DNA from: Achromobacter seleniivolatilans
GTDB taxonomy: Bacteria > Pseudomonadota > Gammaproteobacteria > Burkholderiales > Burkholderiaceae_B
Length of the DNA stretch: 64,000 nucleotides
Reading direction: 5' to 3'
Assembly (NCBI RefSeq): GCF_030864005.1
Contig: NZ_CP132976.1
Location: 6,510,001-6,574,000 of the forward strand
Part shown: positions 16,332 to 28,500 of the stretch, one piece after another
Layout of the letters: the number at the start of each line of letters is the position of its first letter
Numbering within the stretch: the stretch's first letter is position 1
Notes under the pieces: model-generated
Databases searched by the model: none
What the model was told of the DNA's origin: nothing
What the model saw: only the letters and a program-made list of their open reading frames with translations
Translations under genes and position numbers: made by a program

Positions 16332-18436
16332 TTGGATAACTCCTTGAGCACTTGCGCCTTGGGCCCGTCGACTACTAAACGTCCTTCGTTCAACACCAGA
16401 ATTCTATCGACCCAGTTCAGCACCGGTGTGCGGTGCGTGGCGACCACCACTGTGCGCGGCGCCAGCCAGGCGCTGAGGTTCGTGATCACCTGCCGCTCCG
16501 TCATTTCATCCAGACTGGAAGTGGGTTCATCCAGCAAGACCACAGCCGGTTCGCGTATCAGCGTACGCGCCAATAACAAGGCCTGACGCTGACCGCCAGA
16601 CAGACTCTGACCGCCCTCAGGGATCAGTTCATCCAGCCCGTGCGTGCAAGTCTGGACGAAGCCCAGCGCACCCACCATGTCCAGCACTTTGAATATTTCG
16701 TCATCGCTGGCCAAAGGCATGCCCAAGGTGACGTTGTCGCGGATGGAACCATGGAACAAACGAGCGTTCTGGGTCAGCAGGCCGACATCACGGCGTACAT
16801 CGGCGGGGTCGATGAGCCCCAGTTCTATGCCATCCAGCTTGATGGTTCCCTGTTGCGGCACTTGCAAGCCTGCCAGCAGCTGCAACAACGTGGATTTGCC
16901 CGCTCCCATGCGCCCCAACACCGCGATTTTTTCACCCGCGCGGATTTGCAAGGCGCCTATCGCGAGCGCCGGATGACGATCTTCGCGGCCATATTGAAAT
17001 AGCGCGCCTTCAAGAGCGTAATCGCCATGCACGACCGGTCGGTGTATCAGACGAGTGTTCTCGGGCTGATCGACCGGGCGCTGCATCAGGTCATCCAATC
17101 CCTTGCGCGCTACCTTGGCTTGCTGCCAGCGCGCAAATACACCCGATAACTGAGCCAGCGGCGCAATCATGCGCGAGGCGAGAATCGAGCTGCCCACCAG
17201 CGCACCGGTCGTCATCTCGCCTTGTATTACCAGATAGCTGCCTGCCAGCAGGACCAGGGCATAGACGATGCTTTGCACTTCTTGCGTCCAGGTCATGAGC
17301 AAGCCCACCAGATAGCGCTGCCGCATGCCTATGCCGGCGGAGACTTCATTGACATGGTTCCATTGATTTTGAAAACGCGATTCGGCGCGCATCAGTTTGA
17401 TGTCTTCGATGCCTTGTACGGCCTCAACCAGCATGGCGCTGCGCAACGCCGATTCACGCATGCCTTCGGTAGAAAGTTTTGCCAATGGACGCTGGATCAA
17501 CAGGCCGGGGATCACCAACAGCGGCACAGCGGCTACCGCCACGAGTACCAGCGGGCCGCCCACCAGCCACAGCACCAGCGTGAACAGCAGAAAGAATGGC
17601 AGATCGGCCACCACACTCATGGTGCTGGAGGTGAGCAGGTCACGCACCTGATCCAGCTCGCGTATCTGAGCAATGAAGCTGCCTGTGGATTTGGAGCGCG
17701 CATCGTTACGCAGGCGCAACGCATGGCCAAACACCACATCTGAAATCTTGAGATCGGCGCGCTTGCCGAGCAGGTCGGAAATATACGTGCGCGCCATACG
17801 CAAGGCGAATTCAAATCCGATTGCCAGCATCACGCCGCCAAACAGCACCCACAAGGTGGATTCGGACTGGGCGGGGATGACGCGATCATAGATCTGCATG
17901 GAAAACATCATCGTTGCCAAAGCCAGCACGTTGGCGAACAACGACGCCGTGATCACATCCCCATAACGCGGCCAGTCACGCAAGGCGATCAGCCAGAACC
18001 AACTGGGGCGATACGGCTTGATATAGTCGTCTACCCGGGAATCTGGCATGGAGAGGCGCGGGCGCAGCAGTAGCACCCGCTTGATGCGGGCTTGCAAGTC
18101 ATCTGCGGTGACGGTGGTTTCCAGGCCCTGATCTTCACCAAACAGCAAACTCAATTGACCATTGCCGTCAGCTGTTTTTACGACCGCTACCTGGCCATCA
18201 TTCATTTCAACCACCAGCGGCAGACGCCAAGGGTCCAGCAGATCTTTGCTGTAGTCGCCCAGGCGCAAGGTCAGCCCCGACTGGCGCGCCATGTTTTCGA
18301 GCAAGCTGTCTGTTGCCGCAGCTCGTTGCCACGACAGGTTTACACGCACGCTTTCTTCTGAAACGCTGATGCCGTAATGGCGTGCTACGACGAGCATTGC
18401 GTTCAGCCACTTTGTGTATTCCGCAGGCAAGTTCAT
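16328..18436 (-). CDS. LapB-like type I secretion ABC permease/ATPase
   Basis: The 702-residue exporter has an N-terminal C39-peptidase-like domain (about 1-130) that lacks the catalytic Cys, as in LapB and HlyB. An ABC exporter membrane domain (about 155-440) and an ATPase domain follow. Walker A GRMGAGKST is near residues 506-514, the signature LSGGQRQALLLAR near 610, and Walker B VVLLDEPTSSLDE near 630. Starts and stops overlap by 4 bp on both sides (TolC gene and adaptor), so it is a tight operon. The substrate is almost certainly the giant adhesin upstream. Confidence 0.94.
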   Translation of the reverse strand: MNLPAEYTKWLNAMLVVARHYGISVSEESVRVNLSWQRAAATDSLLENMARQSGLTLRLGDYSKDLLDPWRLPLVVEMNDGQVAVVKTADGNGQLSLLFGEDQGLETTVTADDLQARIKRVLLLRPRLSMPDSRVDDYIKPYRPSWFWLIALRDWPRYGDVITASLFANVLALATMMFSMQIYDRVIPAQSESTLWVLFGGVMLAIGFEFALRMARTYISDLLGKRADLKISDVVFGHALRLRNDARSKSTGSFIAQIRELDQVRDLLTSSTMSVVADLPFFLLFTLVLWLVGGPLVLVAVAAVPLLVIPGLLIQRPLAKLSTEGMRESALRSAMLVEAVQGIEDIKLMRAESRFQNQWNHVNEVSAGIGMRQRYLVGLLMTWTQEVQSIVYALVLLAGSYLVIQGEMTTGALVGSSILASRMIAPLAQLSGVFARWQQAKVARKGLDDLMQRPVDQPENTRLIHRPVVHGDYALEGALFQYGREDRHPALAIGALQIRAGEKIAVLGRMGAGKSTLLQLLAGLQVPQQGTIKLDGIELGLIDPADVRRDVGLLTQNARLFHGSIRDNVTLGMPLASDDEIFKVLDMVGALGFVQTCTHGLDELIPEGGQSLSGGQRQALLLARTLIREPAVVLLDEPTSSLDEMTERQVITNLSAWLAPRTVVVATHRTPVLNWVDRILVLNEGRLVVDGPKAQVLKELSK

Positions 18437-19863
18437 GGGCGCAGCTCCATCCCTTGAACGACTTCATTATTCAGATGATAGAAATCGCGGTTCATGCCCG
18501 TCGCTCCGATGTACCCCACAAGACTGGCCCACATATCATGGCGAACCGCTTCTTGATCGGCAGCGGCCTGATAGAACTCTTGCTCTGCATTGAGCAAATC
18601 CAGAATTGAGCGTGTGCCCAGCATGTACTGTTCGCGAAATAGATCGCGCACCTCGGTGATGCTGCGCTTGCGCTCATCCAATACGGACAGGCGCTGACGC
18701 GCCCCCTCCATCTGTTGCATCAGGAGGCGCGCCTGATCGCCGGCGTTAAGCCTGGCGGTATCGACACGCTGGCGCGCCGCTTCCAAGGCATTGACGGCCG
18801 CACTCACTTGCGCACTCAATGCGCCACCTTGATAAATAGGCGCGGAAAAATTCAGCATAATGGTGCGATTTGAACCACGCTGGTTCAAGGTGGCCGGGTT
18901 GTTGCCGGTTATGGCGCGGTCTACAGAACCATCCAGAGAGATGGTGGGGTAGCGCTGCGCCTGCGCAACGCTCAACTGCGCTACCGCCACTTGCCGGTCA
19001 GCTTCTGCGGCCAGCACGTCTGGCACCAGACGCAGGTCGGCGGGCTGATCCCGTTGCACGGCCGCGACTTCCTGGTCCAGATCATCCAACGGCCCAGCAC
19101 TATCGCCTATTGGCGCGCCCAGCAAGGTACGCAGCCGCTCACGCGCCTGCTCATGCAAGGACGTGACCTGCAATAGATTGGATTTGGCGTCGTCCAGGCG
19201 CGACGTCGCCTGGATTGGATCGGAGCGTGAACTGAGGCCGGCGTCGCTGCGCAGCACAGTTAGTTCCTGCACCTTTGCGATGGCTTGAACCTGCGTCTTG
19301 GCGATAGCCTGCAAGCTCTGATAGCGATGCAATGCCACCACCGCTTCGGCAGTTTGCTGGGCGACCACATCGATTTGTTTGAGTACTAGCGCTTGCTGCT
19401 TGCGTAGCTGTGCCTGAGCCTGATTGACCGATCCTGAAGTCTTGCCAAAGTCGTAAAGCATTTGCGACACCGAGGCTGATGCCAGCGTGTACCGCCCGCC
19501 CTGTGTGTTGTCCCCGCTGCCGAGTCCACCCTTGACCTGGGGGTAGTAGCGGGCGCGAGCTACATCTACACCACCGACCTGCTGCGCGAGCGTAGCGATA
19601 CTGTCGGAAATGCTTGGATGCCAGTTCACCGCGCGCCGCACGGCGGGTAAAAGTTGCACGACGCTGTTATCGATTTCTCTTGGGGGCACGCTGCGTCCGC
19701 TGGCGCCGGCACCTAGTTGATTGGCCAGATCCTGGGGAGCGAGAAATCGGGGGATGTCGCCATTGATACGCGGCGTGTAGGCGGCATTGCTTGTTTGTGC
19801 CGCAACGGGGGAATGCAGCAGTGCTAAACCGCAGCAAAGCAACATCTTGGTGTGCCGGTTCAA
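18433..19863 (-). CDS. TolC-family outer-membrane channel of the adhesin exporter
   Basis: The 476-residue protein has a signal peptide (MNRHTKMLLCCGLALLHSPVAAQ), then the two internally repeated coiled-coil/beta segments of TolC. These are seen as the paired VVQLLPAVRRAVNWHPSI... and DVLAAEADRQVAVAQLSVAQAQRYPTISL segments, with a C-terminal RSILDLLNAEQEFYQA motif typical of type I secretion partners. It is the first gene of the export operon, 312 bp after the adhesin stop. LapE/AggA is the functional model. Confidence 0.92.
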   Translation of the reverse strand: MNRHTKMLLCCGLALLHSPVAAQTSNAAYTPRINGDIPRFLAPQDLANQLGAGASGRSVPPREIDNSVVQLLPAVRRAVNWHPSISDSIATLAQQVGGVDVARARYYPQVKGGLGSGDNTQGGRYTLASASVSQMLYDFGKTSGSVNQAQAQLRKQQALVLKQIDVVAQQTAEAVVALHRYQSLQAIAKTQVQAIAKVQELTVLRSDAGLSSRSDPIQATSRLDDAKSNLLQVTSLHEQARERLRTLLGAPIGDSAGPLDDLDQEVAAVQRDQPADLRLVPDVLAAEADRQVAVAQLSVAQAQRYPTISLDGSVDRAITGNNPATLNQRGSNRTIMLNFSAPIYQGGALSAQVSAAVNALEAARQRVDTARLNAGDQARLLMQQMEGARQRLSVLDERKRSITEVRDLFREQYMLGTRSILDLLNAEQEFYQAAADQEAVRHDMWASLVGYIGATGMNRDFYHLNNEVVQGMELRP

Positions 19864-20175
19864 ACAGTTTCCCCTCTACAGGCTCTGCCGATTTTCCATA
19901 GCGGGCAGGAAATTTATGGCGCAGCAACGGCATTCAAAGTCGCTAAGAATGTGGCGCGGCCTTTCTATCTGCTAAACGTTGGTTTCGGCCATCAGAAATT
20001 CGCGTGACACTAGCATGCTCTGCAGGCCATTTTTAACGGCCTCATACTAAAGTCGGGCAACCAACCTGTATTTCGTACTGCTTGTTCTTGGCGTGTTGCA
20101 TTTGTTTATATTTTTTAGAGTCCCAGCGTTAAGCCAAGAAACCAGCGCAAAACATAGTCCGATTGCCCGAGTGAT
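19864..20175. other. Gap between the adhesin and its export operon
   Basis: These 312 bases separate the adhesin stop from the TolC-like gene start, both on the minus strand. I see no gene, no convincing hairpin terminator and no clear -35/-10 pair. The region is AT-richer than its neighbours. Read-through from the adhesin and a local promoter are both possible. Confidence 0.5.
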
Positions 20176-22580
20176 CTAGTGGAGCACCAACTGGTGATTC
20201 GCCAGCAATGTCGCCAGATCAGTGTGTACGTTATTCAGTGTCAACAGCGCCGTAGGCGTGTAGGTGCTGCCAGTCCCGTCCCTGTCGATACTTATCACCG
20301 TATTGTTTCCCGAAGTCGAGGCCGATAGATAATTAGCGACGGTATCGCCGGAGTTGATAGTAGCCACGCCGTTGATGAGTTTGGCTTCGCCGCTGGCGTT
20401 AGGGGTAAAGCCCATCAGCAACCCGTTCAAGTTGATTTGATCAGCACCCGTAGTGGAGGCAAAGGCGCCCACTTTGAAGCCGTTGACCACATCCGCGCCC
20501 GTGCCATTGCCTCCCGTCGCACTGCTCGCGTTCAGCAGGTTATAAACCAGCGTGTCATGGCCCCCATTGATCAGATTGAAGGTATTGGTGCCGCCTCCGC
20601 TCTGGAACAGGTTGCTGCCTGCATTGCTATCCGTAAATGTGTTGATACCGGCGTCGCCAATAACCCCCTGAATATTATGGAAGGTGGCGGTGTTGTAGCC
20701 GGTGTTTTGCGCCGCGCTGTTGTTCAGGTTGATGTTCAGCGTGGTAGTCCCGGCGGCGCTGTAGTCGACGATGTTCAGTCCGCCGCTGCTGCTCCAGACC
20801 GCTGCGCCGCTGCTATCGGTGCCGGTGCCGCCCGCACCCTCATACACACTGGTGCCCGTCTGCGCCATGAAGGTGTCGTTGTATCCCGTACCGAGTAGGC
20901 TGCTGCCGCCGCCAGCGGCTCCGATATAGGCGTTGACATCGCTGGCACCGCTGGTGCCGGTAGCGGCGGTCAGTACATAGGCATGATCTGCGGCGCCGGG
21001 GGTCAGGTGCGACCAGGTGCTGTTCAGGTTGATGCTGTTGGTGGCGCCCACACCGTTCTCTCCTGCGGTGGCGCTGCTGACGCCGCCCACATTCTGGGAG
21101 ACGCCATTGACGTTGTTCAGCAGCACGGCACTGTAGGTATGAGTGGCATTCAAACCGTAGAAATCTACGATACCGGTGCTGTTGTTGGTGCCTGTACCTG
21201 ACTGCGGGTTGATGATGTCTGCAGCTACCACCAGGCCCGTCGTGTTATCCACCAGTTGGACCGTATTGCCGAAGTAAACGTTGATGCCGTTGGAATCCAA
21301 GATCCGCAGATGCAAACTGGTACCCGCCGCCACAGTGTTGGGGTTGACCACGGTGGCGGTGGCGCCGTTGGCGTAGAAGTACACCAAGTCCTGTGCCCCG
21401 TTCCAATTCAGGTCGGCGGTGACCGCGCCAGTGACGCCGGCCGTGCTGACGGTTGCCAGGGCGCTGGTGCTGAACAGGCCTCCGCCATTGTTGGTGTACA
21501 ACTCGATCGGGCCGGTGCTGGTGCTGGCAGGCAGCTGGATGATGTCCAGCTTGCCGTCGGCGTTCCAGTCCACCGCCAAGCTACTGCCGCTGTTCTCGCT
21601 CAGGGTGGAAACCAGGTAGGTGGTCGCGTAGGCGCCGGTCGTGGCGCTGACCAGAGTGCCGCCGTTGTTGTACAGAATCCGCGGGATGGTGGACGCCGTC
21701 ACCGTACCCGTGGCGTTGGTCTGACCGGCAGGCAGGAACAGGCTCATGTAGCCATTGCCACCGAAGTTGCCCCAGGTCATGGCACTGGCCGGTTGCTGGG
21801 TTTGGCCGGCGGCGCCGCCGTTTTCGTAGAACACGTTGTCCAGCACCTGGGTGCTGTTGAGCACGTTGTTGCCGTTGTTGCTGACGATCACCAAGCGGTA
21901 AGCGTTGCTGTCGGTGGCGGTCTTGGCGGCGCTGGTGTAGTTGCTGCCGTTGGTGCCGTGGTAGGCCAGGTCCACCGTGCCGTTGTTGCTGATGTCCACC
22001 GCCGACACTTCCTCATAGGCCGTGGCGTTGTTGATGTTGGTGGGTACGGGAGAACCTGTGTTGGTGTAGACGTAGTTGACGTCTTTGATCATGCCGGCCA
22101 GGCTGCCGTTGGTATTGACTACCAGCTGCGTGTTGTAGCCGCCCCCGCTGCTGTTGGCCGCGTTCGGAAAGGTGGAACCGTAGCTGATGCCGACGTAGCC
22201 GTTGCCTGTGTTGCTAAAGGCCGCCACACCGCTGTTGGACGCCGACACGTTGGCGCTGGTATTGCCTGTGCCACCGAGGTAGGTGCTGGTGTAGGCGGCG
22301 CCGTTGAAGGTCCAGGTGATCTGGCCGGCGGCATAGTTCTGGTTTTCGCCGAAGAGGCTCATATAACCGCTGCGGTTGTAGTCGATGAACGTAGCGGCAG
22401 TGGTGGATTGGCCAGACACGGCGATCAGACTGGTGGAGTAGTTGCCCAACGTGGCGCTGTTGCTGCCGGTGCTGTTGAATATGGTGTCATTCGACAGGAA
22501 CTGCCAGCTGCCGTTGGTCCCCAAGGTAATGGCGGTGCCGGTGGCGCTGCCGCTGGTGCCGCTGGCATTGAAGGTGACGA
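20176..22580 (-). repeat. Adhesin module 6: FG-GAP plus terminal secretion-target domain
   Basis: The module begins TFNASGTSGSATG and holds the FG-GAP motifs DYNRSGYMSLFGEN, DISNNGTVDLAYHG and DWNADGKLDIIQLP. The closing domain is the real C-terminal type I target. At about 2.4 kb it is shorter than the others because the trailing Ig-like domain is absent. Confidence 0.85.
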
Positions 22581-25500
22581 CTGGCGCGGCAGTGATAGTC
22601 AGTTGATTGCTGGTTTGGTTTTGCATCAGCACCGCGCCACTGCTGCTCAGTACTTGAGCCACCACGTTGTACGTGCCGGCAGCGAGGGTGCCCGCTTGCA
22701 CCGACCAAGTATTGTTCAGCGCATCCACCTCTACGGCGCCGGTGCTGGAGCTGTAGGTGACCCCATTGATGATTACCCGCAGAGTCTCGCCCGATACCAG
22801 ACCATCCACCAAGGTACCTGTGACCGTCGGCGTGGTATCCGTGGTGGAGACCGCATTCACATAGATCGCCGGGGTGCCGTTGATCACGATCTGCCCGTTG
22901 GCTAGCAGGGTAGAGAGGTTGGTTTGTACTCCGTTGAGGGTGGCCAGCACCGTGGAACTGTAGGCGCTGCCGGTGCCATCGCGGTCGATGCTTAGTACCG
23001 TGTTGCCGCCGGCGATGCTGGTGGACAGATAGTTACCGATGGTGTTGCCGCTGTTGATGGTGGCCACGCCATTGATGTACAACGCCTCGCCCGCTGCGTT
23101 CGGAGTGAAGCCCAGCAGCAGGTTGTTCAGGCTGATCACATCGGCACTGGCGTTGCTGTTGACCGAACCCACCGAGAAGCTATTGATGACATCGGCGGAG
23201 CCGTTGCCACCCGTGGCGTTGCTGGCGTTTTGCAGGGCGAAGACCACCGTATCGCCGCCATGGTTCAGGTTGAAGGTGTCCGCTCCGCCGCGTCCCATAA
23301 ACAGGTTGCCGCCGGCGCTGCTGTCGGTGAAGACGTTGTTGCCGCTGCTGCCGTAAATGCCTTGGATATTTTGGAAGGTAGCCGTGTTGTAGCCGGTGTT
23401 CTGCGCCGCAATCAGGCTCAGGTTAACCGTCAGTGCGGTATTTCCCGCGGCGGAGTAATCGACGATGTTCATGCCACCGGTACTGCTCCACACCGATGCG
23501 CCGCTGCTGTCGATACTGGTGCCGCCCGCGCCGTTGTAAACGCTGGTGCCGCTCTGGGCATAGAAGGTGTCGTTATAGCCGGTGCCCACCAGCGGCCCGC
23601 CGCCACCGGCGGCGCCGGTGTAAGCATTGACCGGGGTTGCGCCGCTCGTGCCCAGCGCCGCGGTCAGCACATAGGCGTGGTTGGCCGCCCCCGGCGCCAG
23701 GTTGCTCCAGGCGCTGTTGAAGTTCACCGCTTGCACCGCACCGAGTCCGCCGGCCCCGGCGGTGGTGCTGGTGACCCCGCCGACGTTGGACAGCACGCCA
23801 TTGATGGTGTTGAGCAGCACGGCGCTATAGGTGTGGTTGGGGTCCAGACCGTAGAAGTCCACGATGCCGGTGCTGTTGTTGGTGCCCAGGCCGTTCTGCG
23901 GGTTGATGATGTCCGCCGCCACCACCAGGCCGGTGGTGTTGTCGATCAATTGCACCGTGTTGCCGAAGTAGCTGTTGATGCCGCCCGGATCAAGGATGCG
24001 CAGATGCAGGCTGGTCCCCGGCGCGACCGCATTGGGGTTCGCGATGGTGTTGGCGCTGCCGTTGGCGTTGAAGTAGATCAGATCCTGCGCCCCGTTCCAA
24101 TTCAGGTCGGCAAGCACCGCACCGGTTACCCCTGCGGTGCTGATGGTCGTCAGAGCGCTGGTGCTGAAGTTGCCGCCGCCCTGGTTGGTGTACAGCTGGA
24201 TCGGACCGGTGCTGGTGCTGTTGGGCAACTGGATGATGTCCAGCTTGCCATCGGCATTCCAATCCACCGCCAGCGCCGAGCCACCGGCGCCATTGAGGCT
24301 GGTGGTGAGGTAGGTGGTGGCGTAGGCGCCGATGGTTGAGTTCACCAGCGTGCCGCCGTTGTTGTAGAGGATCTGCGGTGTGGTGCTGGCTGCCACCGTG
24401 CCGTTGGATGCGGTCTGCCCGGCGGTCAGGAACAGGCTCATGTAGCCGTTGCCGCCGAAGTTGCCCCAGGCCATGCCGGTATCCGCTTGCTGGGTCTGGC
24501 CGGTGGCGCCGCCGTTTTCGTAGAACACGTTGTCCAGCACCTGGGTGCTGTTGAGCACGTTGTTGCCGTTGTTGCTGACGATCACCAGACGGTAGGCGTT
24601 GCTGTCGGTGGCGGTCTTGGCGGCGCTGGTGTAGTTGCTGCCGTTGGTGCCGTGGTAGGCCAGGTCCACCGTGCCGTTGTTGCTGATGTCCACCACCGAC
24701 ACTTCTTCATAGGGTTGGGCGTTATTGACATTGGTCGGGATGGGCGAGCCGGCGTTGGTATAAACGTAGTTCACGTTCTTGATCATGCCGGCCAGGCTGC
24801 CGTTGGTATTGACCACCAACTGCGAGTTGTAGCCGCCACCGTTTTGAGCGTCATTCGGCCCGGTATCGCCGTAGATAATCCCGACATAGCCGTTGCCGGT
24901 ATTTCCAAAAGCCGCCACGCCAGAGTTACCCACCTGGGTATTGGCACTGGTATTGCCGCTGCCATTGACGTAGGTGCTGGTGTAGGCGCTGCCGTTGAAG
25001 GTCCAGGCTACCTGGCCAGGGGTGGAGGTGCCGTTCTCGCCGAAGATGCTCATATAACCGCTGCGATTGAAGTCGATAAACGTAGCGCTGGCCGTGGACT
25101 GGCCCGAGACATAAAGCGGGGTGACAGAGAACGAACCCTGAGTGGCGTCGCTGTTGGCGGTGCTGTTGAAAAGCGCGTCATTGGCCAAAAACTGCCAGTC
25201 ACCGTTGGCTCCCAGGGTAATCGCGGTGTCGGTGGCGGTGGAGGGCGTAACGACGTTGATACTGATACTGGCGGGAATGACCGGCACAGCGTTGATGGTC
25301 AACTCGTTGCTGCTCTGATCACGAACCAGCACGGTGCCGCTGCTGCTCAGTACTTGCGCCACCACACTGTAAGTACCGGCGCCCAGTGCGTTGGCGATCG
25401 GCACTTGCAATGACCAGGTGTTGTTCAGCGGGTCTACCGCTACCGCGCCGGTGCTGGAGCTGTAGGTCACGCCGTTGATGATCACCTGCATGGTTTCACC

Positions 25501-28500
25501 GCCCACCAGACCCAGCGCGAGGCTGCCGCTGACAATCGGTGTGGTGTTGGTGGTGGTCGCGGCGTTTACATACACCGCAGGCGCCGCGTTGATGACGATC
25601 TGCCCGTTGGCCAGCAGGGTCGCCAGGTTGGTCTGCACGCCGTTCAGGGTGAGCAGCGCGGTTGAGCCATAGGCGCTGCCTGCGCCATCGCGGTCGATGC
25701 TGATCACGGTGTTGCCACCGGTGATGCTGGTGGACAGGTAGTTGCCGATGGTGTCGCCACTGTTGATGGTGGCGACACCATTGATGTATAACGCCTCGCC
25801 CGCTGCGTTCGGGGTGAAGCCCAGCAACAGGTTGCGCAGGACGATCTGGTCGGCGTTCGCATTGCTGTTGTAGGAGCCCGCGACGAAGCCGTTGATCACA
25901 TCGCTGGAACCATTGCCGCCGGTGGCGTTGCTGGCGTTTTGCAGGGCGTAGATCACCGAGTCGTGACCGCCATGGGTCAGGTTGAAGGTGTCTGCGCCGC
26001 CGCGTCCCATGAACTGGTCATCGCCGGTACCGTCGGTGAGCACGTTGGCGCCGTTGCTGCCGTAGATGCCCTGAATATTCTGGAAGGTGGCCGTGTTGTA
26101 GCCGGTGTTCTGGGCAGTACTCAGGCTCAGGTTGATGGTCAGCGCCGTGCTGCCCGCCGCGCTGTAGTCAACGATGTTCATGCCACCGGTACTGCTCCAC
26201 ACCGAGGCTCCTGTGTTGTCGATACTGGCGCCGCCCGCGCCGTAGTAGACGCTGGTGCCGGTCTCGGCATAGAAGGTGTCGTTGTAGCCCGTGCCCACCA
26301 GCGGTCCGCCACCGCCGGCCGCCCCGCTGTAAGCGTTGACTGCACTGGCGCTCGCCGTGCCCAGGGTCGCGGTCAGTACATAGGCATGGTTGGCCGCCCC
26401 TGGCGCCAGGTTGCTCCAGGTGCTGTTGAAGTTGACCGCTTGCACCGCGCCAAGTCCGCCGACCCCGGCGGTGGTGCTGGTGACCCCGCCGACGTTGGAC
26501 AGCACGCCATTGATGGTGTTGAGCAGGACCGCGCTGTAGGTGTGGTTGGGGTTCAGGCCGTAGAAGTCGACAATGCCGGTGCTGTTGTTGACGCCAATTC
26601 CCGATTGCGGATTGATGATGTCGGCAGCGACCACCAGACCGGTGCTGTTGTCGATCAACTGCACGGTGTTGCCGAAGTAGATGTTGATGCCGCCCGGATC
26701 GACAATCCGCAGGTGCAGACTGGTGCCATAGGCCACCGGGTTGGCGTTGATCACCGTGTTGACGCCGCCATTGTTGTTGAAATACACCAGGTCCTGTGCG
26801 CCGCTCCAGTTCAGATCGGCGGTCACCAAGCCGCTGACGCCAAGGGCAGCGGTGCCCAGGGAACTGGTGGTGAAGTGACCTCCCCCCAGGTTGGTGTACA
26901 GCTGGATAGGGCCCGAGATACTGCCGTTGGGCATCTGGATGATGTCGAGCTTGCCGTCTGCATTCCAGTCCACTGCCACACTGCTGCCGTAGCTCTCGTT
27001 CAGCGATGAGCTCAGGAAGGTGCTGGCGTAAGCGCCGAAAGTGGAGCTCACTATGGTGCCGCCATTGTTGTACAGAATCCGTGGACTGGTGGACGCCGTC
27101 ACCGCCCCCGAGGCATCGGTTTGACCGGCGATGAGGAACAGGCTCATGTAGCCGGTGCCACCGAAGTCGCCCCAGACCATCGCGCTGCCTGGTTGCTGGG
27201 TTTGGCCGGTGGCGCCGCCGTTTTCGTAGAACACGTTGTCCAGCACCTGGGTGCTATTGAGCACGTTGTTGGCGTTGTTGCTGACGATCACCAGGCGATA
27301 GGCGTTGCTGTCCGTGGCGGTCTTGGCGGCGCTGGTGTAGTTGCTGCCGTTGGTGCCGTGGTAGGCCAGATCCACCGTGCCGTTGTTGCTGATGTCCACC
27401 ACCGACACTTCCTCGTAGGCCGTGGCGTTGTTGATGTTGGTGGGTACGGGAGAACCTGTGTTGGTGTAGACGTAGTTGATGTCCTTGATCATGCCGGCAA
27501 TGGTGCCGTTGGTATTGACCACCAGCTGCGTGTTGTATCCCCCGTAGTTGCTGGCATTGTTCGGGAAGGATGAGCCGTAACTGATGCCCACATATCCATT
27601 GCCGGTGTTTTCAAACGCCGCCACACCGCCGTTGACCGCCGATACGTTGGCGCTGGTATTGCCGCTGCCATTGACCACGGTGGTGGTGTAGGCGCTGCCG
27701 TTGAAGGTCCAGGTCACTTGCCCGGGAGCGGCGTTGCCGTTCTCCCCGAAGATGCTCATGTACCCGCTGCGGTCGAAGTCGATGAAGGTGGCGCTGCTGG
27801 TGGTTTGGCCGTTGCCGATCGCAGTGGTGGAAAAGTTGCCAAGCGTGGCGCTGCTGCTGGCGTTACTGCTGAACACGGTGTCATTGGCCAGAATTTGCCA
27901 ACCGCCGGTAGTACTCAGGGTGATAGCGACGTCGTAGGAGGTATTGCTGGCGCCGACGGCGTTGAAGTTGGTGACCGGCAGGGCGTTCACCACCAGCTCG
28001 CCGCTGGTCTGATCCTGCACCAGCACCGTGCCCGCAGTATTTACAACCTGCGCGGTCACGCTGTAGGTTCCGGTGGCGAGTGTGTCGGCAATCGGCAAGT
28101 GCACCGACCACGTGCTGTTTTGCAGGTCTACTGCTACCGCCCCGGTGCTGGAACTATAGGTCACGCCATTGACAATCACTTGCAGCGTCGTGCCTGTGCC
28201 CAGGCCCCCCACCAGAGTGCCGCTGATGATAGGCGTGTTGTCGGTGGTGCTCTCGGCGTTGACGGAGACCGAGGGCGCCGGATTGAGCAGGATCTGGCCG
28301 TTGGCCAGCAAGGTCGTCAGGTTGGTTTGAACGCTGTTCAGGGTCACCAGCGTGGTTGAGCTGTAGACGCTGCCACTGCCGTCTCGATCGATACTGAGCA
28401 CCGTGTTGCCGCCGGTGATGCTGGTGGACAGGAAGCTGCCAATAGTGTTGCCGCTATTGATGGTGGCAACACCATTGATGTAGAGCGCTTCGCCCGCTGC